From Bog-473 sp963764305 (lineage in GTDB: Bacteria; Actinomycetota; Acidimicrobiia; Acidimicrobiales; RAAP-2): a stretch of 64,000 nucleotides of DNA. A model generated the notes under the pieces. The model saw only the letters and a list, made by a program, of their open reading frames with translations. It had not been told where the DNA came from and searched no databases. Positions 1 to 9,021 of the stretch are shown here, piece by piece. Made by a program: the position numbers and the translations under genes. The stretch lies in the NCBI GenBank assembly GCA_963764305.1, contig CAVXSD010000007.1, positions 124,001-188,000 on the forward strand, read 5' to 3'. Positions within the stretch are counted from its first letter, which is position 1. Every line of letters begins with the position of its first letter.

Positions 1-1004
1 CCCATGGCCCGCAACATCTCTTCTATGACCTGGCGGCAATCGCCGGCGATCCCGACGTCGGGCACGCGCACCTTGCCCAGCTCGGCCGGGTCGATGTCGA
101 CGTGGACGATCTTGGCGTCGGGGGCGAAGGCGCTGATCTTGCCGGTGACCCGGTCGTCGAATCGTGCGCCGAGGCTCACCAGGAGGTCGCTCTGCTGCAT
201 GGCGGTGACCGCGGTGTAGTGGCCGTGCATGCCGGGCATCCCGAGCGCCTGGGGGTGCGAGTCGGGGAAGGCGCCCCGGGCCATCAAGGTGGTGACGACC
301 GGGATCCCCGTCCGCTCGGCCAGCACCCGGAGCGCCTCGGCGGCCCGGGCCTTGAGCACCCCGCCGCCCACGTACAGGACCGGCCGGTGCGACCGGGAGA
401 TGAGCTCGGCTGCCTGACTTATGAGCACGGGGTCGCCGAACGTCACCGGGTGGTAGCCGGGGAGGTCGAGCTCGTCGACGGACGACGGCCAGTACCACTC
501 CATCTGGGCGTTCGAGATGTCCTTGGGCAGGTCGATCAGGACCGGTCCCGGCCGCCCGGTGGTCGCAACGTGGAAGGCGGCGGCGACCACCCTCGGGATG
601 TCGTCGACGTCCTTGATGAGCCAGTTGTGCTTGGTGATGCCCATCGTGACGCCGGTGATGTCGCACTCCTGGAAGGCGTCGGTGCCGATGGAGCCGGTCG
701 CCACCTGGCCCGACACCACGATCAGCGGGGTCGAGTCCATGTAGGCGTTGGCGAGCGGCGTGACGATGTTGGTGGCGCCCGGGCCGCTGGTCACCATGGC
801 GACGCCGGGCCGACCCGTGGCCATGGCGTAGCCCTCGGCCATGTGGCCGGCGCCCTGCTCGTGGCGCACGAGGATGTGGCGGATCGAGGAGTCGATGATC
901 GGGTCGTAGACCGGCAGGATGGCGCCACCGGGCAGGCCGAACATGACGTCGACCCCCTGCATCTCGAGGCTCTTGATCAGGGCCTGCGCCCCTGTCATCT
1001 TCAT
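1..1004 (-). CDS. ilvB: acetolactate synthase large subunit, N-terminal part (runs off the window)
   Basis: Acetolactate synthase is a TPP- and FAD-dependent cytoplasmic enzyme that condenses pyruvate with pyruvate or 2-oxobutyrate, the first common step of branched-chain amino acid synthesis. The first 334 codons are present. A GLPGGAILP segment lies at residues 23-31, and the catalytic Glu of the thiamine domain is E49 in RHEQGAGHMAEGYA. A PGATN motif follows, and the visible end reads into the central domain (GDCRQVIEEML). The start at 1004 begins MKMTGAQAL, the usual N-terminus of the family, about 40 bases after a transcription attenuator. The full protein is normally about 570-620 residues, so roughly the last 45 percent, and probably ilvN and ilvC, lie outside the window. 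Confidence 0.96.
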   Translation of the reverse strand, partial: MKMTGAQALIKSLEMQGVDVMFGLPGGAILPVYDPIIDSSIRHILVRHEQGAGHMAEGYAMATGRPGVAMVTSGPGATNIVTPLANAYMDSTPLIVVSGQVATGSIGTDAFQECDITGVTMGITKHNWLIKDVDDIPRVVAAAFHVATTGRPGPVLIDLPKDISNAQMEWYWPSSVDELDLPGYHPVTFGDPVLISQAAELISRSHRPVLYVGGGVLKARAAEALRVLAERTGIPVVTTLMARGAFPDSHPQALGMPGMHGHYTAVTAMQQSDLLVSLGARFDDRVTGKISAFAPDAKIVHVDIDPAELGKVRVPDVGIAGDCRQVIEEMLRAM

Positions 1005-1045
1005 GTGCTTCCCCTGTTCTGCTTCTGCTGATCCGGTCCTGAAAT

Positions 1046-1071
1046 TGAAAAGACCCCCCGGCTGGGAGGTC
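1046..1071 (-). terminator. intrinsic terminator of the ilvB attenuator
   Basis: On the minus strand an 8-bp stem, GACCTCCC pairing with GGGGGGTC (one T-G wobble), closes a 4-base AGCC loop and is followed directly by TTTTCAATTTC. It lies between the leader peptide stop and the ilvB start. A GC-rich segment between the leader stop and this stem (GGCGCG and CGCGCC blocks) could form a competing structure. The arrangement matches ribosome-mediated attenuation known for actinobacterial ilvBN operons. Confidence 0.85.
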
Positions 1072-1101
1072 GTGAGGGCGCGTTCCGGTGTGGGCGCGCG
1101 C

Positions 1102-1149
1102 CTACGTGACGAGTACCAGAATCTCGGTGCGGTTGCTGCGTGCCTGCAT
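1102..1149 (-). CDS. branched-chain amino acid leader peptide (15 aa)
   Basis: The translation is MQARSNRTEILVLVT followed by TAG. It contains a run of Ile-Leu-Val-Leu-Val, the regulatory amino acids of the pathway, just before the stop. Thirty-one bases beyond the stop is the terminator hairpin, and then ilvB. Stalling of a ribosome on the Ile/Leu/Val codons would favour read-through into ilvB when branched-chain amino acids are scarce. The ATG lies only a few bases from the predicted transcription start, so translation is probably leaderless or nearly so. Confidence 0.85.
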   Translation of the reverse strand: MQARSNRTEILVLVT

Positions 1150-1158
1150 GAGGCGCCC

Positions 1159-1187
1159 ATTCTGGCATGGCTGCCGCCCGGTGACAA
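1159..1187 (-). promoter_or_regulatory. putative promoter of the ilvB leader transcript
   Basis: A -35 box TTGTCA (1187-1182) and a -10 box CAGAAT (1164-1159) are separated by 17 bases on the minus strand. Transcription would start near 1152, a few bases before the leader peptide ATG at 1149. The boxes are inferred from consensus only; position and spacing fit well. Confidence 0.55.
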
Positions 1188-1228
1188 CCCGGCCGCTCCA
1201 GGCGGGCTCCCGCTCCGACCGCCGGGCA

Positions 1229-1909
1229 TCAATCAACGATCGGATCCCGGGCCCACCGGAACGGGTACGGAGGTCCGGCAGTCAGACACGGGCTCGGATC
1301 TCCCGACCACGACCACCCTGCCACCTGCGCGGCGCTGCGCCGGCCCGCGAGGCCACGGAACACCTCGTACAGGTCGGCCTCCACCTCGATCGCCCGCTCG
1401 TGATCGGGCGAACCCGTCCAGAGCTCCCGGCCGTCGGGCAGGACCACACGCACGGCTCCCAACCCGGCCTGTCGCAGCACCTGCTGCCAGCGTGACAGCG
1501 AGCCCCGCAGGCTGAGCTCGGCCGCAGTCTCGGGGACCCGACCACTGGTCGTGGCACCGCGGAGATCGGCTTCATGGATAACAGCATCCCCGAACGCCCA
1601 GCGTGCCGGGGTCGCCCCGAGCGGGGAGTCGTCGACCTCGGCGAAGGCCGTCATCGTCGTGCGCCATGTCTCCAGGAGCGACGCGCACGACTCACCGCGG
1701 TGGCGCTCGAGATGAGCGGCCGTCCATTCCTCCGATGCGTAACCGTCGAAACGCCCACCGACCCAGTCTTCGCACAGCCCGACGAGGTGGGCGAGCACAT
1801 CCCGGACGCTCCACCCGGGACAAGCCGGGACTGCGTGGCGTGGATCGGCGGCAGCCAGTACGGGCTCGAGACGCCGGCGCACGGCGTCGTACTCCTCCAG
1901 ACTCGTCAC
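1229..1909 (-). CDS. maleylpyruvate isomerase / mycothiol-dependent enzyme family protein
   Basis: This 226-residue protein has the N-terminal DinB-like fold of mycothiol-dependent maleylpyruvate isomerases. The segment CPGWSVRDVLAHLVG is at residues 30-44, with H41 as a likely metal ligand. A second motif, HEADLR near H112, matches the family H-E-x-D-x-R metal site. The substrate is unknown, since family members range from isomerases to uncharacterised actinobacterial proteins. The GTG at 1909 is chosen because it overlaps the stop of the upstream cyclase gene in a GTGA arrangement, which implies translational coupling. A GTG at 1954 would add 15 residues. Confidence 0.8.
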   Translation of the reverse strand: MTSLEEYDAVRRRLEPVLAAADPRHAVPACPGWSVRDVLAHLVGLCEDWVGGRFDGYASEEWTAAHLERHRGESCASLLETWRTTMTAFAEVDDSPLGATPARWAFGDAVIHEADLRGATTSGRVPETAAELSLRGSLSRWQQVLRQAGLGAVRVVLPDGRELWTGSPDHERAIEVEADLYEVFRGLAGRRSAAQVAGWSWSGDPSPCLTAGPPYPFRWARDPIVD

Positions 1910-3282
1910 CGGGAGGGCCGATCCGTCTGGCCCCGCACTGCGAAGAGACCCCACCCACCCTCGATGCCCTTGAGTTCGTGGACACCTCGTTCGTCGAACG
2001 CGATGCCAGACCCGGCCACCAGATCGACCACGGTCCGCGAGACGAGGACCTCACCCGCATCGGCGCGGGCGGTCACGCGTTGTGCGAGATGTACGGCGAT
2101 GCCCCCGACGTCGTCGCCGCGAACCTCCACCTCGCCCGTGTGGAGCCCGGCCCGCACCTCGAGGCCGAGCCGGTGGGCCCCGGCGCAGATGGACTGGGCG
2201 CAGCGAATGGCCCGAGCGGGCCCGTCGAACGTCGCCAGGATGCCGTCCCCGGTCGTCTTCACCTCTCGCCCGCGGAACCGACGCAGTTCACCGCGGGCCA
2301 TGGCGTCGTGCGAATCGAGCAGTTCGTGCCAGGAGCGGTCCCCAGACCGGGCAGCGCGTTCGGTCGAATCGACGATGTCGGTGAAGAGCACGGTCGTCAG
2401 CACGCGATCGGTCGCCACGCCGCCTCGGACACCGGTGAGGAATTCCTCGATTTCGTCGATGACGATGTCACTGTCCGCGCCGAAGGGCAGAAGGTCGCCG
2501 CCCGGCAGCACGACGAGCTGCGCATGGGTGAGGTGATCGGCCAGGTAGTGGGCGTGGCCGACGGAGAACAAGCTCGGGTCCCGGTGCAGGATCAACGCCT
2601 GGGCGTCGATCAACGGAAGGGCGGACCGGACGTCCCCGGCGAACGACATCTCCATGGAGGCCCGCGCCGCCGCAGGACTCGCCCCGCGCCTACCCGCACG
2701 CGCCCACCACTCGCGGAACGCGGGGTCCCCGGACAAACTCGGTATGAGAAGTTGCACATCGTCCATGGCGGGGTCAGATGCCGCGCCGACGTCCAGCACG
2801 GAGTCGAGGAACGAGGTCAGGATCCTTTGGGGGATCCCGCAGGGGTAGTCCTCGTCCCGCAGCAGCCGTGCGTAGCAATTCAGCAGGGCGAGGGACGAGA
2901 CACGGCCGGGGTGCACGGCTGCGGCCAGCAGTGCTGCCAGGCCGCCCCCGCTGACAGCGAAAAGGCATGCCCGCGCCGAGCCGACGGTGTCGAGCACCGT
3001 GAGGATGTCGTCGACGACCAGTTCGATGCCCGGCGCAACGCCCGGCATCGGCGCGTCGGAGAGGCCGATCCCGCGCGGGTCGAACCGGATGAGCCGGCTG
3101 AATGACGCGAGACGCTCTTCGAACCGCCGGACATGGGGTTCCTCATCGCGCATGTCGATGGAGACCACGTTGCCGTAGCCGACGGTGACGAGGTCCAAGG
3201 GGCCGTCACCGATGACCTGAAACGCGACGTGGCTGCCGTCCTCCGACCTGGCGTACCTCGTTTCTGGTCCTCCACTCACCAT
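1906..3282 (-). CDS. alpha/beta hydrolase - class III adenylyl/guanylyl cyclase fusion
   Basis: The 458-residue protein joins two domains. Residues about 1-285 are an alpha/beta hydrolase, with an RFDPRGIGLSD strand and a nucleophile elbow VSGGG (S111). Residues about 295-455 are a class III nucleotide cyclase, with FTDIVDST (metal-binding D302) and TTGDG (D346). Such hydrolase-cyclase fusions are known in actinobacteria and are thought to sense a small ligand and make cAMP. There is no membrane segment, so it should be cytoplasmic. The start MVSGGPETRYARS at 3282 is preferred because upstream in-frame codons would run into the ABC permease gene. It overlaps the downstream isomerase-like gene by 4 bases. 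Confidence 0.85.
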   Translation of the reverse strand: MVSGGPETRYARSEDGSHVAFQVIGDGPLDLVTVGYGNVVSIDMRDEEPHVRRFEERLASFSRLIRFDPRGIGLSDAPMPGVAPGIELVVDDILTVLDTVGSARACLFAVSGGGLAALLAAAVHPGRVSSLALLNCYARLLRDEDYPCGIPQRILTSFLDSVLDVGAASDPAMDDVQLLIPSLSGDPAFREWWARAGRRGASPAAARASMEMSFAGDVRSALPLIDAQALILHRDPSLFSVGHAHYLADHLTHAQLVVLPGGDLLPFGADSDIVIDEIEEFLTGVRGGVATDRVLTTVLFTDIVDSTERAARSGDRSWHELLDSHDAMARGELRRFRGREVKTTGDGILATFDGPARAIRCAQSICAGAHRLGLEVRAGLHTGEVEVRGDDVGGIAVHLAQRVTARADAGEVLVSRTVVDLVAGSGIAFDERGVHELKGIEGGWGLFAVRGQTDRPSR

Positions 3283-3382
3283 GACAGTCTGTCCACGCAG
3301 CACGTAGCTGTCACGGGGCTCGAGGAGATCGCGCCTCACCGCCCACTCCTGGGCGACACTCTTGATCAGGCCGGCGCGGCGG

Positions 3383-4240
3383 TCACACGTCCCGGGGCGC
3401 CCAGCGGAACCAGCGCACGGCGCCGATGACGGCAACGAGGCCCCAGGCGCCGAGCACGGCCAGCCCGGCCGGGTCCCACGACCCCCGGACGCCGTGGGCC
3501 AGATAGGGTTCGAGCACGACCACGGTCAATGGGCGCACGGGGAACACCGCGGACACCTGCTGCAGCCAGTGCGGCACGAGAGACCAGGGAATGAACACCC
3601 CTGAGATGAACATCAGCGGCAGGGCCAGCGCCGTCACCACTGGCTGGGCCGAATCGGAGGAACGGACCAGCCCGGCGACGGCGAAGCCGAGGCAGCAGAA
3701 GACGACGACGCCGGCAGCGACTGCGAGCAGCAGCGCCGGCAGCGCGCCGGGCGACACCGTGGCGCCGTAGGCGACGCGGCCCACGCCGAGCAGGACAGCG
3801 GCGGACAGCGTGCTCGAGACAACGGTGGCGAACGCCATTCCCGCGATGACGGTCCAGGCGGGCTGCGGCGTGGCGCGGCGCCGCCGGAGCACACCGGCCT
3901 CGCGGTGCTGGACGAGCCCGATAGCCAAGGCCATAAAGGCGACGTCGACGATGGCGAAGACGGTCAGGGCCGCCACGTAGTACGTGGACCCCTTCACGGC
4001 GTGCCCGTCGACCTGAATGGTGCCGTTGCCGAAGATGGCGACGTAGAGCACCAAGAACGCGATCGGCATGCCGAAAGCGAAGCCCTGCGCGGTCCGGTTC
4101 CGCACCAGTCCGAGGCCTTCGTAGTGGGCCTGATGGAACAACATGGAGAATTGCGACCTCTTCGAGCGCATCCGCCCGGATCGGGCTGTCTCGACGGCGG
4201 TGGCCCGGCCGGCGTGGTCGTGGTCGATCGAGACGGTCAT
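3383..4240 (-). CDS. ABC-2 type transporter permease
   Basis: A 285-residue membrane protein with about six hydrophobic segments of the ABC-2 class, starting after a charged N-terminal stretch near residue 55. The segment LALPLMFISGVFIPWSLVP near the C-terminus is typical of drug-export permeases of the DrrB/NodJ type. Its start overlaps the stop of the ATPase gene by 4 bases (ATGA at 4240-4237), so the two form one exporter. The substrate is not evident. The divergent two-component system beginning at 5263 is a plausible regulator. Confidence 0.87.
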   Translation of the reverse strand: MTVSIDHDHAGRATAVETARSGRMRSKRSQFSMLFHQAHYEGLGLVRNRTAQGFAFGMPIAFLVLYVAIFGNGTIQVDGHAVKGSTYYVAALTVFAIVDVAFMALAIGLVQHREAGVLRRRRATPQPAWTVIAGMAFATVVSSTLSAAVLLGVGRVAYGATVSPGALPALLLAVAAGVVVFCCLGFAVAGLVRSSDSAQPVVTALALPLMFISGVFIPWSLVPHWLQQVSAVFPVRPLTVVVLEPYLAHGVRGSWDPAGLAVLGAWGLVAVIGAVRWFRWAPRDV

Positions 4241-5130
4241 GGAATCGCGGGCTCCTTCGTGAGCTGGAGGTAGACGTCTTCGAGGCTCGGGCGCCGCACT
4301 TCGACGTCCTCGAGCGCGAGGTCGCGGTCAATCGCCCAACTGGAGACCTCGTTCAGCACACGGGTCGGGTCCTCGGTCTCCAACCGGAAGAGGCCTTCGA
4401 CTCTCTCCACGCCGGCGGGGCCGGGCGTGCCCTCGGCAAGCCGGAACGTGATCGTCGTTGCCGCCCGGTCGCGACCGCCGAGCTCGGGAGGCGTGCCCTC
4501 GGCCACGATGTGCCCCTGAACGACGACCGCGATCCGGTCGGCCAGGATCTCGGCTTCTTCGAGGTAGTGCGTCGTCAGGACGATGGTGGTCCCGAGCGCC
4601 TTGAGCCCTTCGATCATGCGCCAGGCCCCTCGCCGCGCCGCCGGGTCGAAGCCGGTGGTCGGCTCGTCGAGGAACAGGAGCTCGGGATTCCCGACGAGCG
4701 CGAGGGCGACATCGAGCCGGCGCTGTTGGCCGCCGGAGAGCCGCTTGTTGCGCATGGATGCCTGCTCCAGCAGCCCGCACAGCTCGAGAAGGTGATCGAC
4801 CGACGCCGGGGTGGCGTAAAACCCGGCGTAGAGGCGAAGAGTCTCCACCGCGGTCAGCTCCGCCTCCGGTGAGCTCGACTGCAGGACGACGCCAATCCGT
4901 TCTCGCCACGACGCTCCGGCTCGCTCGGGGTCGACACCGAGGACGCGCACGTCGCCACCGGTTCGCCGGCGGAAGCCTTCGAGGATCTCGATCGTGGTCG
5001 TCTTGCCCGCGCCGTTGGGCCCGAGCACGGCGAAGACCTCGCCCGACCCGACGGTGAGGTCGATGCCGTGCACGACTTCGGTGGCGTCGTACGCCATGCG
5101 CAGGTTCCTGACGTCGATCGCAGACTCCAT
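4237..5130 (-). CDS. ABC transporter ATP-binding protein (ABC-2 exporter partner)
   Basis: The 297-residue ATPase has a Walker A GPNGAGKTT (37-45), an LSGGQ signature (131-135) and Walker B LLFLDEPTTG (151-160). The C-terminal extension of about 80 residues is typical of the drug-resistance/daunorubicin (DrrA) subfamily. The ATG at 5130 is chosen because MESAIDVRNLRMAY begins right at the first strand of the domain; codons further upstream are not conserved-looking. It energises export by the adjacent permease. Confidence 0.92.
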   Translation of the reverse strand: MESAIDVRNLRMAYDATEVVHGIDLTVGSGEVFAVLGPNGAGKTTTIEILEGFRRRTGGDVRVLGVDPERAGASWRERIGVVLQSSSPEAELTAVETLRLYAGFYATPASVDHLLELCGLLEQASMRNKRLSGGQQRRLDVALALVGNPELLFLDEPTTGFDPAARRGAWRMIEGLKALGTTIVLTTHYLEEAEILADRIAVVVQGHIVAEGTPPELGGRDRAATTITFRLAEGTPGPAGVERVEGLFRLETEDPTRVLNEVSSWAIDRDLALEDVEVRRPSLEDVYLQLTKEPAIP

Positions 5131-5262
5131 GCCGCTCACGGTACGGAAACAAACACCGGGCGGCATCGAGCCAGGGGTGGCTCTGTGTCTCCGCCCTGGG
5201 TGGGAGTCGGGCTCCACCTCCGGTCCGATGTGCCCCGGCAAGAATGCTTCTACCCTGGTGGG

Positions 5263-6460
5263 ATGCGGTCGGACACCATGTGCCTGGTCGACCCGACCGG
5301 CACGGAGATGCACTGGCCCGTCAGCACGCCGCTCGCCATCGGCATCTTCACTCTCTGCGTCGGGCTCGTCGTGGCCCTCGAACGACACGAGTTCACCTCG
5401 CCCAACCTCGGGCTGCTCCTGATCGTCGTCATCGTCCTGCCCTGGCTGATCGATCTGGTCGGTTGGCCGCAGCAGGTCATGCGCAAGGACGACGCGGGTG
5501 CAGTACCCCGTAGTGGCCCTGTGGTCGGCCATCGTCCTCGGCTTCGTCTATTGGCTCAGCGTCTCGTATTACGTCAGCACCGACTTCGCGCCGTTCTTCC
5601 TCGTCCTGCTCATCGGCGAGATGGCTGCCACCGTCGGACGGCGATTCGGGGCGGCCGTCCTCGCGGCCGGCTTGGCCGTGCTGCTGGTGCCGACGGTGGT
5701 CAATCACTTCCCCTGGGAGGGACAGGTGATCTGGGCCTTCGCCTTCGGCATCGGCTGGCTCGCGGGCACCGCCTACCGCAGCCAGTTGGTCATCGCCACC
5801 GAGCTCGCCAACGCGCAAACCGAGCTCGCAGCGCGCGCGGCGGCGGAGGAGCGCCACCGGCTGGCCCGCGAGATCCACGACCTGATCGCCCACTCGCTCG
5901 CCGTCACCATGCTGCAGCTGAGCGGCGCCCGCCTGGCGCTCCAGGCCGGTGAGACAGAGGAGGCGGTCGCGGCGTTGGCCGATGCCGAAACGGCTGGACG
6001 GGCTGCCATGGCCGAGATCCACCGCTCCGTCGGCCTGCTCGGCCAGGGCGGCGAGGACCCGCCCACCCCGAGTGCGTCCGACATCCCCGAGCTCGTCGAG
6101 GGGTTCGCGCGTGCCGGTCTCAAGGTGCGGTTCGACCTCGAGGGCGACCTGGCCCAGATACCGCTGGCGTCGGGCCTGGCCACCTACCGGATGGTGCAGG
6201 AGTCGTTGTCCAACGCCGTGAAGCATGCGCCCGGAGCACCCGTCGACGTCAGTCTCCGGGTCAATGCGCACGACGTGGCCATCCGGGTCCTCAACCCGAT
6301 CGTCCCTGGTCCCGTGGCGGCCGTGAGCCGGAACGGGAGCGGCCAGGGCCTTCGGGGCATGGCCGAACGGGCCGAGCTCCTCGGCGGTTCCACCCGCACG
6401 GGCTGCGGCGACGGCACCTGGAGGGTCGAAGCGCGCATCCCCTGGGAGGAGCCCACTTGA
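5263..6460 (+). CDS. sensor histidine kinase, NarL-type, frameshifted near the second membrane segment
   Basis: An N-terminal part from 5263 (about 75 residues with two hydrophobic segments, ending VGWPQQVMRKDD) and the main part from about 5498 lie in different frames. Together they give a kinase with about five membrane spans, a dimerisation/phosphoacceptor helix containing REIHDLIAHSL, and a HATPase domain (ESLSNAVKHAPG and GSGQGLRGMAERAELLGG). This is the LiaS/DesK class that pairs with LuxR-type regulators. It phosphorylates the regulator encoded next, whose TTG start overlaps the kinase stop. Either an indel lies at about 5480-5505 or translation starts downstream at 5498 and the first spans are lost. 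Neighbouring genes with similar single-base shifts make an indel more likely. Confidence 0.8.
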
Positions 6461-7122
6461 TCCGCGTCCTTCTCGTCGACGACCAGCAACTCGTGCGCAC
6501 CGGGCTCCGGCGGATCCTGACCGGGCGCGACGGCTTCGATGTCGTGGCCGAGTGCAGCGACGGCGACGAGGTCGAGGCGGCCCTCGAGGCCCACCGCCCC
6601 GACCTGGTGATCATGGATGTCCGGATGAAGCGCGTAGGCGGCGCCGAGGCGACGCGGCGCCTGCGCAACCGGCCCGACGCTCCCCCCGTGCTCGTCCTGA
6701 CGACGTTCGACGACGACGAGGTTCTCTCGGCGTCGTTGCGTGCCGGTGCCTCGGGGTTCCAGCTGAAGGACGCGCCAGGTGAAGACCTCATCCGCTCCGC
6801 TCGCACGGTCGCCGAGGGCGGGGCCTGGCTCGACCCCACCGTCACCGCCCGCGTGCTCGCCGCTTACCGGTCGACCACTCCGGCTCGAGACGACGGCGCG
6901 CGGGCCGCCAGCCTCACCGAGCGCGAGCGCGAGGTCCTCGCCCTGATAGGGCGTGGCCTCACCAATGCCGAGATCGCCGACGAGCTCTCCATCTCCGAGG
7001 TGACGGTCAAGAGCCACGTCGGCCACATCTTCACCAAGCTCGACCTGCGCGACCGGGCTGCCTCCATCGTCTTCGCCTTCGACCACGGCATCGTCGAGCC
7101 GCAGCCCGAGAACAGGTTCTGA
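6457..7122 (+). CDS. LuxR/NarL-family response regulator
   Basis: The 221-residue protein has a receiver domain with acidic residues D8-D9 and phosphoacceptor D54 in LVIMDVRMK. It ends with a LuxR-type helix-turn-helix, LTEREREVLALIGRG through TVKSHVGHIFTKL (about 152-198). It starts with TTG overlapping the histidine kinase stop in a TTGA arrangement, so the two are co-translated. Given the divergent ABC-2 operon, its likely target is the promoter region at 5131-5262, but no operator could be defined. Confidence 0.93.
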   Translation: MIRVLLVDDQQLVRTGLRRILTGRDGFDVVAECSDGDEVEAALEAHRPDLVIMDVRMKRVGGAEATRRLRNRPDAPPVLVLTTFDDDEVLSASLRAGASGFQLKDAPGEDLIRSARTVAEGGAWLDPTVTARVLAAYRSTTPARDDGARAASLTEREREVLALIGRGLTNAEIADELSISEVTVKSHVGHIFTKLDLRDRAASIVFAFDHGIVEPQPENRF

Positions 7123-7154
7123 TCTCGCGGGCGGGCGATTCGTTCCGTGTCCGC

Positions 7155-8946
7155 TCAGCTCGGTGAGGGCGTCGCCATGCCGCCGCCCAGGAGGGCGGGA
7201 AGGGCCGTGGCCCGCATCCGGGCCAGCAGCCGGTCCGTCACCGGCACGGCGTCCGGGTGGACGCCGCCGTTGCCCTCCACGGCCGCTCGCCAGGCCCCGG
7301 CGCGACGCTCGACCACCTCGTTGTCGTGGAGCTCGGTGCAGTCGAGGTGATCGGTGTTGAGGTCGACCACGATGGTGTCGCCGTCCTCGACCAGCGCGAT
7401 CGGCCCGCCGAGGAGTGCCTCGGGGGCCACATGGCCGATGACCAGGCCCACCGATCCCCCCGAGAACCGGGCGTCGGTCATCAGGGCGATCGTGATGTGC
7501 CGCTGCCGGCACAGGGCCGTGATGCGCGACGTGGGGTCGAGGAGCTCGGGCATGCCCGGGGCGCCCCGGGGTCCCTCGTAGCGGATCACCACCATGTCGT
7601 TGTCCTCGAAGCCGTCGGGGTGCTGGTCCAGGGCCTCGATGAGCGGACGCTCACCGTTGAACACGCGGGCCCGGCCGGTGAAGACGCCGTCCTGCACGCC
7701 ACCCTCGATGCCGGCGACCTTGAGGATCGCACCGCCCTCGGGGGCGAGGTTGCCGCGGAGCAGGCGCAGCCCGCCGGTGTCCTTGAAAGGCTTGTCGACC
7801 GCGTAGATGACGCCCTGGTCCGGCGCCGGCGGGTCCAGGCGACGGACCTGCTCGGCCAGGGTCTCGCCCGTGCACGTCGAGCGCGTCACCGTCGAGGAAG
7901 CCGGCGTCGAGCAGTTCCTTCACAATGACCTGCAGGCCACCCTTCTCGTCCACGTCCACCATGGAGTAGTCCCCGAACGGCCGCATGTTGACCAGCACCG
8001 GCAGGCGCCGGGCCAGCTGGTTGAAGTCGCCCTGGCTCATGACGTCGTCCCACAGGTCGATGCCGGCGGCGCGGGCGATCTCGACGCTGTGCAGCAAGAC
8101 GTTGGTCGATCCCCCCATGGCGATGGCGACGGTCATGGCGTTGCGCAGTGACGCCCGCGTCACGATGTCTCGGGGTCGGATGCCCCGGCTCTTCATGGCC
8201 AGGAGGCAGTCGACGATCTGGTCGGGGAATTCGGTCAGGCGGCGGGGATCGTCCGAGGGCGGCGCCACCATGTGCAGCGGCTCGAGGCCGAGCACCGCGA
8301 TGAAGGTCTGCATGGTGTTGTAGGTGAACATGCCCCCGCAACTGCCCTGACCGGGGCAGGCATTGAGGGCGAACCGGGCGCGGACCGCGGCGTCCTGGTC
8401 GACCACCTGGAAGGCCGACACCAGATCGATCCGGTCTCCCGTCGCCGGGTCGATCCCGGGCCGGATGGGGCCGTCGGAGAGGATCACGGCGGGCGTGTTG
8501 TTCTCGAGCACCGCGGCGACGGTCCCGACGGGGGGCTTGTCACACGCCACGACAGCCACGAGTGCGGCGACACTGTTCGCCGCCAGGTGGATGTCCGCCA
8601 TGTCGTGGACGAGTTCGCGCCCGACCAGGGAGAAGCGCATCTGCGGCGTGCCGTTGAGCTGTCCGTCCGAGACACCCAGGGTGAACACGGGCGGGATCAG
8701 GCGGACCGGCAGGTCCTCCTGGGCGATCCGGCGGTGGAGCACGGCCTGGACGGCCTGCACCTTCTGCGGGACGCCGAGGTAGCACTGGCTGTCGCCGAGG
8801 TTGCCGATCACCGCCCACACCGGGTCGTGGATCTTGCCCACGGCCTCACCGAGGAAGGCAGCCGTGCCGACCCGCTGCACGTCGCGCCCCGGATTCACCG
8901 ACACGAGCGCGGCCGTCGCGGTCGGCTCCTTGGATTCGTCGGGCAC
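7155..8946 (-). CDS. ilvD: IlvD/Edd-family dehydratase (probable dihydroxy-acid dehydratase), frameshifted
   Basis: Two frames together encode about 597 residues of the IlvD/Edd family, whose members are iron-sulfur enzymes that dehydrate dihydroxy- or sugar acids. The first part (8946 to about 7880) has the cluster-ligand context DSQC, VACDK and CPGQGSCGGMFTYNTM. The second part carries the conserved C-terminal DARFSGGSVGLVIGHVAPEA. The reading frame changes at about 7876-7882, in CTCGACG. Removing one G restores GDALTCTGETLAE, the expected family sequence. Nearness to ilvB suggests dihydroxy-acid dehydratase of valine/isoleucine synthesis, but sugar-acid dehydratases of the family cannot be excluded. 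The start codon is GTG. Confidence 0.8.
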
Positions 8947-9021
8947 GGATCCAAACTAATGGGGTTGGCCGGGCAGGACCGGCGCCCCGGATGGGCCGCC
9001 GCCGCCGCTCTCCCTCTCGCC

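Noticed and set aside
7155..8946. Programmed frameshifting or recoding in ilvD
   Set aside because: The shift site CTCGACG is not a slippery heptamer and has no downstream structure that I can see. Similar single-base shifts elsewhere in the window make an indel error simpler.
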